Assembly: GCA_965202735.1 (NCBI GenBank)
Contig: OZ241844.1
Coordinates: forward strand, 2,294,001 to 2,358,000
Origin: HK1 sp965202735
GTDB taxonomy: Bacteria > Pseudomonadota > Gammaproteobacteria > HK1
Length of the DNA: 64,000 bases
Direction of reading: 5' to 3'
Positions 50,716-59,252 of this stretch are shown here, piece by piece; positions within the stretch are counted from its first letter, which is position 1; each line of letters begins with the position of its first letter. The position numbers and the translations under genes are program-made. Below the pieces are notes generated by a model that saw only the letters and a list, made by a program, of their open reading frames with translations, did not search any database and was not told the DNA's origin.

Positions 50716-50886
50716 GCGTGCTCAAGCGGACCATTTGTGGACGAGATTCGTTGTCCGTGTGCCAAAACGTTCATGGCCGGGTTGACCACCCCGCACGCAT
50801 GAAAGGGCCCCGGGCCGCAACGCGGCGGTTGCCGGAGGCGCGGACACTCTCCCCGAGCGTACTTTCACGGCAAAAATGGTCCTGGC
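50716..50886. repeat. dispersed repeat, copy B
   Basis: It matches copy A at 45931-46177 from GCGTGCTC(A/G)AGCGG to ACTTTCACGGCAAAAATGGTC, minus an internal ~75-80 bases. The orientation is the same. Each copy lies shortly upstream of a plus-strand gene. Confidence 0.85.
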
Positions 50887-50972
50887 CCGGCTATCCGGCC
50901 AAGTGACCGTGCCGTCGGCAAGCATGTATCCTGCCCGATGCCGCGCTCCCGGCCTCTCGACGATCCTCGGCG

Positions 50973-53015
50973 ATGGAAAAACACTTCACGCTCAAGGACT
51001 TCTTCCTGTTCGCGGCGATCGGGGCGGTGTTCGTAGCGCTGCTCGTCGCGATGTACATGATCGATCGGCAGTGGAACATGATGGCCCGGATGCGCGCGAC
51101 GATGCAGGAGCAGGCGGAGGACCTGCGCGCGCTGCGCGCCGACCTGAAGTCGCTCGATCGACGGGTGGAGAGCGGGGCCCTCGCCGCCACGCGCGCGGCG
51201 GCTCCGCGGACGACTCCGCAGGCGGCTCCGCAGACGGCCTCGCAGGCGGCTCCAGAAAGCGGTACGCAGACTGCTCCCGCCGTGGCTGCGACCGACGATC
51301 CCGCGACCGCGCCGGTCCTCGATCGTACCGCCACCGGCGCTGCGCTCCCCGGTCGCACCGCCACCGGCGCTGCGCGGGACGATCCCGCCGGCGCTCCGGT
51401 CTTCCAGCGGGCGCTCGCCGCGACCCGGCTCGCCGACTACGCGGCCGGGGACTGGCTGGTGCGGGCCTTCGGGGTGGGGCTCTCCACCATCACCCCGCTC
51501 GTCTCCCAGGACGTCTACGCCTCGAACGTGCAGAGCTACGTGCAGGAGAGCCTGCTCTCGCGCAATCCCGACACGCTGGAGTGGGAGGGGCTCGTCGCGC
51601 GCTCGTGGGAGGTCGGCGAGGACGGGCTCACCATCGCCTTCCGGCTGCGCGACGGGGTGGCGTTCTCCGACGGCCGGCCGCTCACCGCCGACGACGTCGC
51701 GTTCACCTTCGACTTCATCATGAACGAGGCCATCGCGGCGCCGCGCGACCGCGCCTACCTGGAGAAGATCGAGTCGGTCGAAGCGGCCTCCCCGCTCGAC
51801 GTGGTCTTCCGGTTCCGGGAGCCCTACTTCAACGCGCTGGCGCTGGCCGGCGGCATGGAGGTGATGCCGCGGCACTTCTACGAGCCCTACCTCGAGGAGC
51901 CCGCCACCTTCAACGAGTCTAAGGGCCTGCTGCTCGGGTCCGGACCCTACCGCCTCGCCGACCCGAAGACCTGGACCCCCGATCTCGGCATCGTGGAGCT
52001 GGAGCGCAACCCCCGCTACTGGGGGCCGGTGACGCCGAGCTTCGACCGCCTCCTGTGGAAGGTCATCGAGAACGACAGCGCGCGGCTCACCACCTTCCGC
52101 AACCGCGACATCGGCGCCTACACCGCGCGGCCGAGGGAGTACCAGGGACTGCGCGACGACACGGCGTTCATGGAGCAGGTCCGCAATTTCGAGTTCATGA
52201 ACGCGGTGGCGGGATACAGCTACATCGGCTGGAACCAGCGCCGCGGCGGCGAGCCCACACGCTTTGCCGACCGCCGGGTGCGGGTGGCGATGACGTATCT
52301 CACCGACCGCGCCCGCATCATCGACGAGATCATGCTCGGCCACGCGGAGCCCGCGGTCAGCCCCTTCAGCCCGCGCAGCCGCCAGCACGACCCCGCCATC
52401 GAGCCGCGCCCCTTCGACCCGGACCGGGCGGCGTCGCTGCTCGCCGAGGCCGGCTACGAGGACCGCGACGGTGACGGGGTGCTGGAGGACGAGGCGGGCG
52501 CACCGTTCGAGTTCGAGCTCGTCTACTACCAGGAGAACGAGGACACCGAGCGCATGGTCCTTTTCCTCAAGGACCTGTACGCGCGCGCCGGCGTGCACCT
52601 CAAGCCGCTTCCCGCGGAGTGGCCGGTGATGCTCGATCTGCTCGACAGGCGCGATTTCGACGCGATCACCCTCGGCTGGACGAGCGGGGTGGAGACCGAC
52701 GTCTACCAGATGTTCCACGGCTCCCGGACCGAGGACGGCGGGGACAACTTCGTGCACTTCAGACACGCGGAGTTCGATCGGCTCGTCGACGAGGCCCGCG
52801 CCACCGTGCGCGATGAGGCGCGCATGCCGCTGTGGCGGGCGGTCGAGCGCATCCTCCACGAGGAGCAGCCCTACACCTTCCTGATGCGCCGCAGGACCCT
52901 CGCGTTCACGGACCGGCGCCTCCACAACCTGGAGGTCACGAAGCTGGGGCTCAACCTCGGCTTCGTCCCGGTGGAGATCTTCACCCCGGGCGCGCAGCAG
53001 CGCCATGCCGACTGA
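50973..53015 (+). CDS. peptide ABC transporter substrate-binding protein, membrane-anchored (YejA-like)
   Basis: 680 residues of the family 5 extracellular solute-binding fold. An N-terminal membrane segment (DFFLFAAIGAVFVALLVAMYM, residues ~9-29) is not a cleavable signal. A coiled coil follows (MRATMQEQAEDLRALRADLKSLDRRVE), then an Ala/Thr/Pro-rich linker with TATGAA repeats. The binding domain starts near residue 145 (LNTLNPL-equivalent LSTITPLVSQDVYASNVQSYV). SWEVGEDGLTIAFRLRDGVAFSDGRPLTADDV is the family motif. Tethering instead of a free periplasmic protein is unusual for Gram-negatives. It is followed by two permeases and a double ATPase. Confidence 0.9.
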   Translation: MEKHFTLKDFFLFAAIGAVFVALLVAMYMIDRQWNMMARMRATMQEQAEDLRALRADLKSLDRRVESGALAATRAAAPRTTPQAAPQTASQAAPESGTQTAPAVAATDDPATAPVLDRTATGAALPGRTATGAARDDPAGAPVFQRALAATRLADYAAGDWLVRAFGVGLSTITPLVSQDVYASNVQSYVQESLLSRNPDTLEWEGLVARSWEVGEDGLTIAFRLRDGVAFSDGRPLTADDVAFTFDFIMNEAIAAPRDRAYLEKIESVEAASPLDVVFRFREPYFNALALAGGMEVMPRHFYEPYLEEPATFNESKGLLLGSGPYRLADPKTWTPDLGIVELERNPRYWGPVTPSFDRLLWKVIENDSARLTTFRNRDIGAYTARPREYQGLRDDTAFMEQVRNFEFMNAVAGYSYIGWNQRRGGEPTRFADRRVRVAMTYLTDRARIIDEIMLGHAEPAVSPFSPRSRQHDPAIEPRPFDPDRAASLLAEAGYEDRDGDGVLEDEAGAPFEFELVYYQENEDTERMVLFLKDLYARAGVHLKPLPAEWPVMLDLLDRRDFDAITLGWTSGVETDVYQMFHGSRTEDGGDNFVHFRHAEFDRLVDEARATVRDEARMPLWRAVERILHEEQPYTFLMRRRTLAFTDRRLHNLEVTKLGLNLGFVPVEIFTPGAQQRHAD

Positions 53016-53271
53016 AGGGCGACGGGCGGCAGGTCGCTCGCGGCGCCGGCGCGGCGGGGCTTGAGCGTGATGGACCTGCTGCTCCCGGCGGCGGTCGGCA
53101 AGTCGCTCGCGGCGCCGGCGAGCGTCTCGCCGGCAACGAGGCCGGGTGCGAGTCCCGGCCCGCGCCCGCTCCGACCGCCGGGCGCGGGTCACGGTCCGCT
53201 TCCGCTCCGACCGCCGGGCGCGGGTCACGGTCTCCGGTCCCATCGGTGAACGCGGGGTCCCGGCTTCCGAG
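53016..53271. repeat. repeat-containing gap between binding protein and permease genes
   Basis: Short duplications fill the gap. GTCGCTCGCGGCGCCGGCG occurs at about 53034 and 53103 (~69-bp offset). GCTCCGACCGCCGGGCGCGGGTCACGGT occurs twice, near 53168 and 53206. No supported coding sequence. Confidence 0.7.
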
Positions 53272-54654
53272 ATGACCACCTACCTCGTGCGGCGGACCCT
53301 GCTGATGTTCCCGACGCTGATCGGGATCACCCTGGTGGTGTTCTTGGTGATGGCGTCGTCGCCCGGCGGCATCAGCGCCCAGGCCCTGATCGAGGGCCAG
53401 AACCTCGAGCCGCAGGCCAAGAAGGCGCTCGAGGACTACTACAACCGACTGTATGGCCTCGATCAGCCCGCGCCGCTCCAGTACCTGCGCTGGCTGAACA
53501 ACATCTCGCCGGCCGGGTTCACCTTCGACGAGGACCACCGCCTCTCGGGCTTCTCGCTCTTCAAGGGCTCGGACCTCGGCACGAGCTTCCGCTTCGGGCG
53601 TCCGGTGCGGGACCTCATCGTCGAGCGGGTCCCGATCACGCTGCTCCTCAACCTGCTTTCGCTCCCCCTCATCTATGCGGCGGCGATAGCGATCGGAGTG
53701 CGGGCGGCGCGCGAGCGGGGCGGCGCCTTCGACGTCGCCTCCGGGGGGATCATGCTGGCGCTGTGGTCGGTGCCGACGATGCTCGCCGGGATTCTGCTCA
53801 TCGGCTTCTTCGCCTCGGACCAGTACTGGCACTGGTTCCCCACCGCGGGGCTGAACCGGCGCGAGGCGCTCGACATGCCGTTCCTGCCCCACTGGCGCCA
53901 CCCGGGCGCCGGGCTCGCGCTGCTCGGCGGCATGGCGGGCGGCGCCGTGGTCCTCGGGGCGGCGGGCCGCTGGCTGCCCCGGCGCGCCGGCGCGGCGGTG
54001 ATGGGAGCGCTCGGGGCCGGCCTCGGCTTCGCGATGGCGAGCGCACTTGCGGGCGGCGGCGGGGCGCTCGTCGCCGCGGGGCTGATGCTGGTGCTCGGGG
54101 CGGCGCTCGGCGCCTTCGCCGGACTCGCCGGAAGGGGAGTCCGCACCTGGGGGTTTGCGCTGCTCGGAATCCTCCTCGGCGCCTGGCTCGGCCGCCGCTG
54201 GGGCGGGGACGAATGGACGAGCGGCTTCCTCGCCGACCGGCTCTGGCATCTCGTGCTGCCGGTGATCTGCCTCTCCTACGGCGGCTTCGCCTTCCTGTCG
54301 AAGCTGGTGCGCACCTCGATGCTGGAGAACCTGCTCTCGGACTTCGCGCGCACCGCCCGCGCGAAAGGGGTGCGGGAGCACGACGTGCTGTGGCGCCACG
54401 TGTTCCGCAACGGCCTGCTGCCCCTCATCACCGTCTCGGCCGGCATCCTGCCGGCGCTGCTCGGCGGCTCGGTGATCGTGGAGACGATCTTCAGCATCGA
54501 CGGCATGGGCAAGCTCGCGGTGGAGGCGGTGAAGGGACGCGACCGCGAGCTGGTCCTGTCGCTCACGCTGATCAGCGGCTTCCTCACCCTCATCGGCTAC
54601 CTCGTCGCCGACCTGTGCTACGCGGTGGCCGACCCGCGGGTGAGCTACGAGTGA
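53272..54654 (+). CDS. peptide ABC transporter permease (YejB-like) with extra membrane segment
   Basis: 460 residues. MTTYLVRRTLLMFPTLIGITLVVF is the first helix. VPITLLLNLLSLPLIYAAAIAIGV, SVPTMLAGILLIGFFAS and the C-terminal GGFAFLSKLVRTSMLENLLSDFARTARAKGVRE (EAA loop) are DppB/YejB-type. Between about residues 205 and 315 lies an insertion with three or four extra hydrophobic, Gly/Ala-rich segments (LALLGGMAGGAVVLGAAG, LVAAGLMLVLGAALGAFAG). These are not part of ordinary permeases. The start is the ATG at 53272. Confidence 0.9.
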   Translation: MTTYLVRRTLLMFPTLIGITLVVFLVMASSPGGISAQALIEGQNLEPQAKKALEDYYNRLYGLDQPAPLQYLRWLNNISPAGFTFDEDHRLSGFSLFKGSDLGTSFRFGRPVRDLIVERVPITLLLNLLSLPLIYAAAIAIGVRAARERGGAFDVASGGIMLALWSVPTMLAGILLIGFFASDQYWHWFPTAGLNRREALDMPFLPHWRHPGAGLALLGGMAGGAVVLGAAGRWLPRRAGAAVMGALGAGLGFAMASALAGGGGALVAAGLMLVLGAALGAFAGLAGRGVRTWGFALLGILLGAWLGRRWGGDEWTSGFLADRLWHLVLPVICLSYGGFAFLSKLVRTSMLENLLSDFARTARAKGVREHDVLWRHVFRNGLLPLITVSAGILPALLGGSVIVETIFSIDGMGKLAVEAVKGRDRELVLSLTLISGFLTLIGYLVADLCYAVADPRVSYE

Positions 54655-54812
54655 GCCGCGGGCGAGCGACAGCTACGAGTGAGCGGCGATGACCGGAGAT
54701 AGCCGACGATGACCGGGGCGGCGACAACGGCAACGGACCGGGCGGCCCCGCGAAAGCGCGCGCACGGCGGACCCACCGCCGCGCCGCGAGCGGATGGCCG
54801 ATGACCGGCATG
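54643..54812. repeat. duplicated stop and start sequences in the permease-permease gap
   Basis: AGCTACGAGTGAGC (SYE-stop of the first permease) occurs at 54643 and 54671. GATGACCGG occurs at 54687, 54708 and 54800. The copy at 54709 opens MTGAATTATDRAAP, a near copy of the real start MTGMATATTADRTS at 54801, then stops at the true start. Confidence 0.82.
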
Positions 54813-56006
54813 GCCACGGCGACGACGGCGGACCGCACGAGCCGGCGCGGCTACGCGGCGCGGGTGCTGAGGTCCACCTTCGTGCGTCTCGGGGCGCGCG
54901 TGGGCGCGCTCTGGATCGGCGTGCTGATGGTGGCCGCCGCGCTCGCCCCGCTCATCGCCAACACCCATCCGCTGCTGATGCGCGCGGGCGGGCGGCTCCG
55001 GAGCCCCGCCCTCGCCCACCTCACCACCGCCGACGTGGTCCTGATGTGCATGTTCGTCGCGGGCGCGGCGCTGCTCGTCGCCCGGTGCGCACCGCGCACC
55101 TGGGTCGCCGCGCTGGCGGCGACGCTGGCCGGCTCCGCGCTGCTCGGCGCCGCGCTCACCGACCCGCCCGTCCTCACCGTACACGAGCAGTACCGAGAGG
55201 CAGCGCGCGCCGGAGCGATCGAGTGGGCGATCCACGCGCCGGTGCCCTGGTCGCCGAAGGACTACCAGCGCGACGCGGGCGACACCAGCCTGGAGGCTCC
55301 GCTGTCGGCGCCCGACGGCCGCACGCACTGGTTCGGCACCGACGAGAACGGCGCGGACGTGCTCTCGCGCATGGTCCACGCCTCGCGCATCGCGCTCGGA
55401 ATCGGTCTCGTCGCCACCGGAGTCGCGATGCTCATCGGCATCGTGGTGGGCGGGCTCATGGGCTGGTTCTCCGGGGTGGTGGACCTGGCGGGAATGCGGC
55501 TGGTCGAGATCTTCGAGGCGGTGCCGACCCTGTTCCTGCTTCTCACCTTCGTCGCCTTCTTCGGGCGCAGCCTCTATCTCATGATGGTGATCATCGGCCT
55601 CACCGGCTGGACCGGCTACGCGCGCTTCGTGCGGGCGGAGTTCCTGCGGCTTCGGGAACAGGACTACGTGCAGGCGGCGGTCGCCTGCGGGCTTCCGCTG
55701 CACTCGATCCTGTTCCGCCACATGCTGCCGAACGGCATGGCGCCGGTGCTGGTCGCCGCGAGCTTCGGGATCGCCTCCGCCATCCTCGCCGAGGCGATGC
55801 TGAGCTTCCTGGGCCTCGGCCTCGTCGACGACCCGTCGTGGGGGCAGATGCTCAACCAGGCGGTGCGCTCCTCGACGTTCAACTGGTGGATGGCGGTCTT
55901 CCCGGGCGGGGCGATCTTCCTCACCGTGTTCGCCTACAACCTGATCGGCGAGGCGCTGCGCGACGCCATCGACCCCTACCTCTCGCAGGAGAAGCCGCGC
56001 AAGTGA
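54801..56006 (+). CDS. peptide ABC transporter permease (YejE-like)
   Basis: 401 residues. After an N-terminal helix and ~110 residues with additional hydrophobic segments (LTTADVVLMCMFVAGAALLVA, WVAALAATLAGSALLGAAL) comes HWFGTDENGADVLSRMVHASRIAL, the DppC-type motif. The EAA loop RAEFLRLREQDYVQAAVACGLP and SFLGLGLVDDPSWGQMLN follow. It ends in LSQEKPRK, overlapping the ATPase GTG. It forms the channel with the preceding permease. Confidence 0.93.
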   Translation: MTGMATATTADRTSRRGYAARVLRSTFVRLGARVGALWIGVLMVAAALAPLIANTHPLLMRAGGRLRSPALAHLTTADVVLMCMFVAGAALLVARCAPRTWVAALAATLAGSALLGAALTDPPVLTVHEQYREAARAGAIEWAIHAPVPWSPKDYQRDAGDTSLEAPLSAPDGRTHWFGTDENGADVLSRMVHASRIALGIGLVATGVAMLIGIVVGGLMGWFSGVVDLAGMRLVEIFEAVPTLFLLLTFVAFFGRSLYLMMVIIGLTGWTGYARFVRAEFLRLREQDYVQAAVACGLPLHSILFRHMLPNGMAPVLVAASFGIASAILAEAMLSFLGLGLVDDPSWGQMLNQAVRSSTFNWWMAVFPGGAIFLTVFAYNLIGEALRDAIDPYLSQEKPRK

Positions 56007-56105
56007 GTGACGCGCAAGTGAAGGGGCCGCCGATGGCGGCCAGGGCCGGGACACTTGTCAGGGCGCCCGCAGGAGAAGCTGTGCAAGTGAGTGAAGGGAC
56101 CGCCT
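55984..56105. repeat. duplicated yejE/yejF-type junction, 84-bp offset
   Basis: CGCAGGAGAAGC(C/T)G(C/T)GCAAGTGAGTGA occurs at 55984 and 56068. Each copy contains the permease 3' end and the GTG start of the ATPase. GGGACACTTGTCAGG and GGGACACTGCTCCAGG extend the similarity. The 84-bp offset keeps the ATPase frame. Confidence 0.9.
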
Positions 56106-57871
56106 CCGACCGGCGCTCCGGGACACTGCTCCAGGTGAGGAACCTGCACACCTGGTTCCGGGCCGGCGGCGAGACGGTGCGGGCGGTGGACGGCGCGAGC
56201 TTCCATATCGAAGCGGGGGAGACCTTCTGCCTCGTCGGCGAGTCGGGCAGCGGCAAGTCCGTCTCCGCGCTGTCGGTGATCGGACTGCTGCCGGCGGACC
56301 TGACCGAACGCTGCGACGGGGAGATCCGGTTCCGGCTCGACCCCCGGGCCGGCGCCGCGCCGCTCGATCTCCTGCAACTCCCGGAGGAGGAGCGGATGCG
56401 GGTGCGCGGCAGGCACATCGCCATGATCTTCCAGGAGCCGATGACGTCGCTGAACCCGGTGTTCACCGTCGGAGGCCAGATCGTGGAGGCCGTCCGGCTC
56501 GCCCGGCCCGGCGTCGGCTACGACGAGGCGCGGCGCCGGGCGATCGAGGCGCTGGCGGAGGTGCGGATCGAGCACCCGGAGCGGCGAGCGGACGAGTACC
56601 CCCACCGTCTCTCGGGCGGCCAGCGGCAGCGGGTGATGATCGCGATGGCGATCGCGTGCCGGCCCGAGCTGCTGATCGCCGACGAGCCGACCACCGCCCT
56701 CGACGTGACGGTGCAGGCCGAGGTCCTGCGCCTGATGCGGGAGCTCAAGCGCCGGCGCGGGATGAGCCTCTTCTTCATCACCCACGACTTCGGCGTGGTC
56801 GCGCAGATCGCCGACCGCGTGGCGGTCATGCGCGAAGGACGGATCGTGGAGACCGGCACCCTGGAAGACCTGCTCCGGCGCCCCGCGCACGAGTACACGC
56901 GCCAGCTTCTCGCCGCGGTGCCGGAAAACCTCGCCAGGGCGGCGTCCCGGCGCCGGCCCGGCGGGAGCGCGGGACCTCCGGCGGCCACCGCGGCCACCGA
57001 GCTCCCGCAGGCGTCGGCGTCTCCCGCGGCCACCGAGCTCCCGGGGACGACGACAGGCGCTTCGGAGCTTGTCCGGCTCGAGGGACTTGAGGTCCACTTT
57101 CCCATCCGCCAGGGCGTGCTCAAGCGCACGGTGGGCCACGTGCGGGCAGTGGACGGGGTGGATCTGCGGATCCGGCGGGGGCAGATCCTCGCGCTGGTGG
57201 GCGAGTCGGGCTGCGGCAAGACCACGCTGGGCCGCGCGGTGCTGCGCCTGGTGGAGCCTACCGCCGGCCAGGTGCACTTCGACGGACGGGAGCTCACGGG
57301 TCTCGGCCGCCGCGACATGCGCCCGATGCGTCGCCGGCTCCAGCTCGTGTTCCAGGACCCGGCCTCGTCGCTCAACCCGCGCCTCACGGTGGCGACCGCC
57401 CTGACCGAGCCGATGGCGGCGCACGGCATCGGCGAGAGCCAGGAGGACCGGCTGGAGACGGCGGCGCGGACGCTGGTCGAGGTGCAGCTCGCCCGCGAGT
57501 ACCTCTGGCGGTATCCCCACGAGCTCTCCGGGGGGCAGCGCCAGCGCATCGGCATCGCCCGCGCACTCTGCCTGCGCCCCGACTTCGTGGTGTGCGACGA
57601 GGTGACCAGCGCGCTCGACGTCTCGGTGCAGGCCGAGGTGTTGCGGTTGCTGCTCGACCTGCGCCGGGACCGCGCGCTCACGCTGCTGTTCATCACCCAC
57701 GACATCGGGGTGGTCGAATACATCAGCGACACCACCGCGGTGATGCACGAGGGAAGGATCGTCGAGCTGGGTCCGACCGCGCGCGTATGCACCGCGCCGG
57801 AGCACCCGTACACCCGCCGGCTCATCAAGGCCGTGCCGCGCCTGCCGCCGGGGACGAGTGCGGGGGGCTGA
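56003..57871 (+). CDS. peptide ABC transporter dual ATP-binding protein (YejF-like)
   Basis: 622 residues from the GTG at 56003, which overlaps the permease stop. The in-frame GTG at 56087, in the duplicated junction, is an equally plausible start. Domain 1 has Walker A GESGSGKSVSALSVIG and LSGGQRQRVMIAMAIACRPELLIADEPTTALD. Domain 2 (from ~residue 350) has GESGCGKTTLGRAVL, LSGGQRQRIGIARAL and the atypical Walker B VVCDEVTSALDVS, common in DppF-type domains. An Ala/Pro/Thr linker joins them. It powers import of oligopeptides or microcin-like compounds. Confidence 0.94.
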   Translation: MSDAQVKGPPMAARAGTLVRAPAGEAVQVSEGTASDRRSGTLLQVRNLHTWFRAGGETVRAVDGASFHIEAGETFCLVGESGSGKSVSALSVIGLLPADLTERCDGEIRFRLDPRAGAAPLDLLQLPEEERMRVRGRHIAMIFQEPMTSLNPVFTVGGQIVEAVRLARPGVGYDEARRRAIEALAEVRIEHPERRADEYPHRLSGGQRQRVMIAMAIACRPELLIADEPTTALDVTVQAEVLRLMRELKRRRGMSLFFITHDFGVVAQIADRVAVMREGRIVETGTLEDLLRRPAHEYTRQLLAAVPENLARAASRRRPGGSAGPPAATAATELPQASASPAATELPGTTTGASELVRLEGLEVHFPIRQGVLKRTVGHVRAVDGVDLRIRRGQILALVGESGCGKTTLGRAVLRLVEPTAGQVHFDGRELTGLGRRDMRPMRRRLQLVFQDPASSLNPRLTVATALTEPMAAHGIGESQEDRLETAARTLVEVQLAREYLWRYPHELSGGQRQRIGIARALCLRPDFVVCDEVTSALDVSVQAEVLRLLLDLRRDRALTLLFITHDIGVVEYISDTTAVMHEGRIVELGPTARVCTAPEHPYTRRLIKAVPRLPPGTSAGG

Positions 57872-58036
57872 GTGGGGGGCTGAGCTGCGGGCGTCATCGT
57901 CGCATGGCACTGGCCCGCCCGTCTCTCCGGAAGTGACACGCTACAGGCCCGGTGCTGACCGATCCTGACCGATGCCGGGGCTACCGGATTGCAGTAGTAT
58001 CCGGGTTCGACTGCAAAAGTCCGAGGAGACAGATCC

Positions 58037-58437
58037 ATGCTGCTGATTCAAGGCGAACTGCTGCGAAGATTTACCGAATTGCTGGATGTCTCGACGCATG
58101 TGGATATCGCCGTTGCCTGGGCCAGGTCGGGGTCCGCAATCGATCTGCTTCTGAAAAGGGCCAAGGATCTGAAGATACGCCTTGTTGTCGGCCTGTCCGG
58201 GAACGCCACGGATCCGGAAACGCTCCACCGCCTGATGGAACGAGATGTCGAGTTGCGGGTGAAGACCGAGTCGAAGAATGGGATCTTTCACCCCAAATTC
58301 TATCGATTTCGTGGAGATACCGGCGCGGTCTGCTGGATCGGGAGTGCCAATCTCACCAGAGGAGGATTCGAAAATAACGATGAGCTCGTGCATGAGTTCG
58401 ATGACGCGGGAAACGAGGGTGGCGACTGGTTCGAGAC
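58037..58437 (+). pseudogene. PLD-like nuclease-domain protein, interrupted by IS
   Basis: MLLIQGELLRRFTELLDVSTHVDIAVAWARSG opens a phospholipase D-like domain. NGIFHPKFYRFRGDTGAVCWIGSANLTRGGFENNDELVHEF is the HxK...N...E/D catalytic block. The start at 58037 has GAGGAG upstream. After GGDWFET the frame enters the terminal inverted repeat of the IS and stops at 58480. No continuation is found beyond the insertion. Such domains head restriction enzymes and helicase-nucleases in defence systems. The region has lower GC than its neighbours, suggesting transfer. Confidence 0.82.
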
Positions 58438-59252
58438 GGGTGTAGATCTAGAACTGACACGAGCTAATACTCCTAAATGATCGAATTCTAAAGATTTGTG
58501 GAAAACGCCAGACGAAGAAGAACCCGTCTCCGGTGACACTTTGTCACCGCAGGCAAGCTCAGAGGGGAAGACGGGGCAGTGATCCTCTGCAACAATGCTG
58601 TGCGCGAAATCCCAACACTGTGGAGGGCTGCCCCAATGGAAGTATCCCATACGCCGACCGACAAACCCACTCCCCAAGATGTCTGGAGCGTGCTCGAAGC
58701 ACTCCCCCGGCGCGTGAGTGCGCTGCTGAAGAAGTACGAATCGTCCGACACGCATTCGTTCGAGAACTTCGAGCGCGAGCTCCACGCCCTGTTCGCCCGC
58801 ACCGAGTGCGCGGTCACCGAACAGGCGCTCGCCCGACACGACGTGGACCTGCCGTTCGTGCTCATCGACGGCGAGGTCCATCGCCGGGCGTGTCGCAGTG
58901 CCCAGACCTACCTCACCACCGCCGGCCCGGTGTCGGTGACCCGCACGCTGTACCGGGCGCGGCGCGGGGCGCGGGCAGTGGCGGCGCTGGAGCGCCGGGT
59001 GGGCATCGTCGAGGGGTACTGGACGCCGCTCGCGGCGCGCCACGGTGCGCTGCTGGTCTCGCATCTGACCCCGCGAGACGCCGAGCAGGTGCTGGCCACC
59101 CTCGGGCCGATGCAGCCGTCGAAGAGCAGCCTCGACCGGCTGCCCAAGGCGCTGTCGGCGCGCTGGGAGGCGCAGCGCGAGACGTTCGAGACCACGGTGC
59201 GCGAGGCCAGCGTCGCGGTGCCGGAGGCGGCCCGTGCGGTGGTGGTCTCGCT
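58438..59252 (+). mobile_element. ISKra4-type element, 3'-truncated copy
   Basis: Starts with the terminal repeat GGGTGTAGATCTAGAACTGA and carries the first ~225 codons of the transposase (58579-59252, ending VVVSL). It is then replaced abruptly by the inverted end of the complete copy. The shared part appears identical to the other copy, so the event is recent. Confidence 0.9.
58579..59252 (+). pseudogene. transposase fragment, ISKra4 family
   Basis: N-terminal part identical to the transposase at 59279-60712 up to the strand before the first catalytic Asp (VVVSLDGVM in the intact copy). It lacks the DDE core. Starts are GTG 58579 or ATG 58636 (MEVSHTPTD). Confidence 0.9.
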
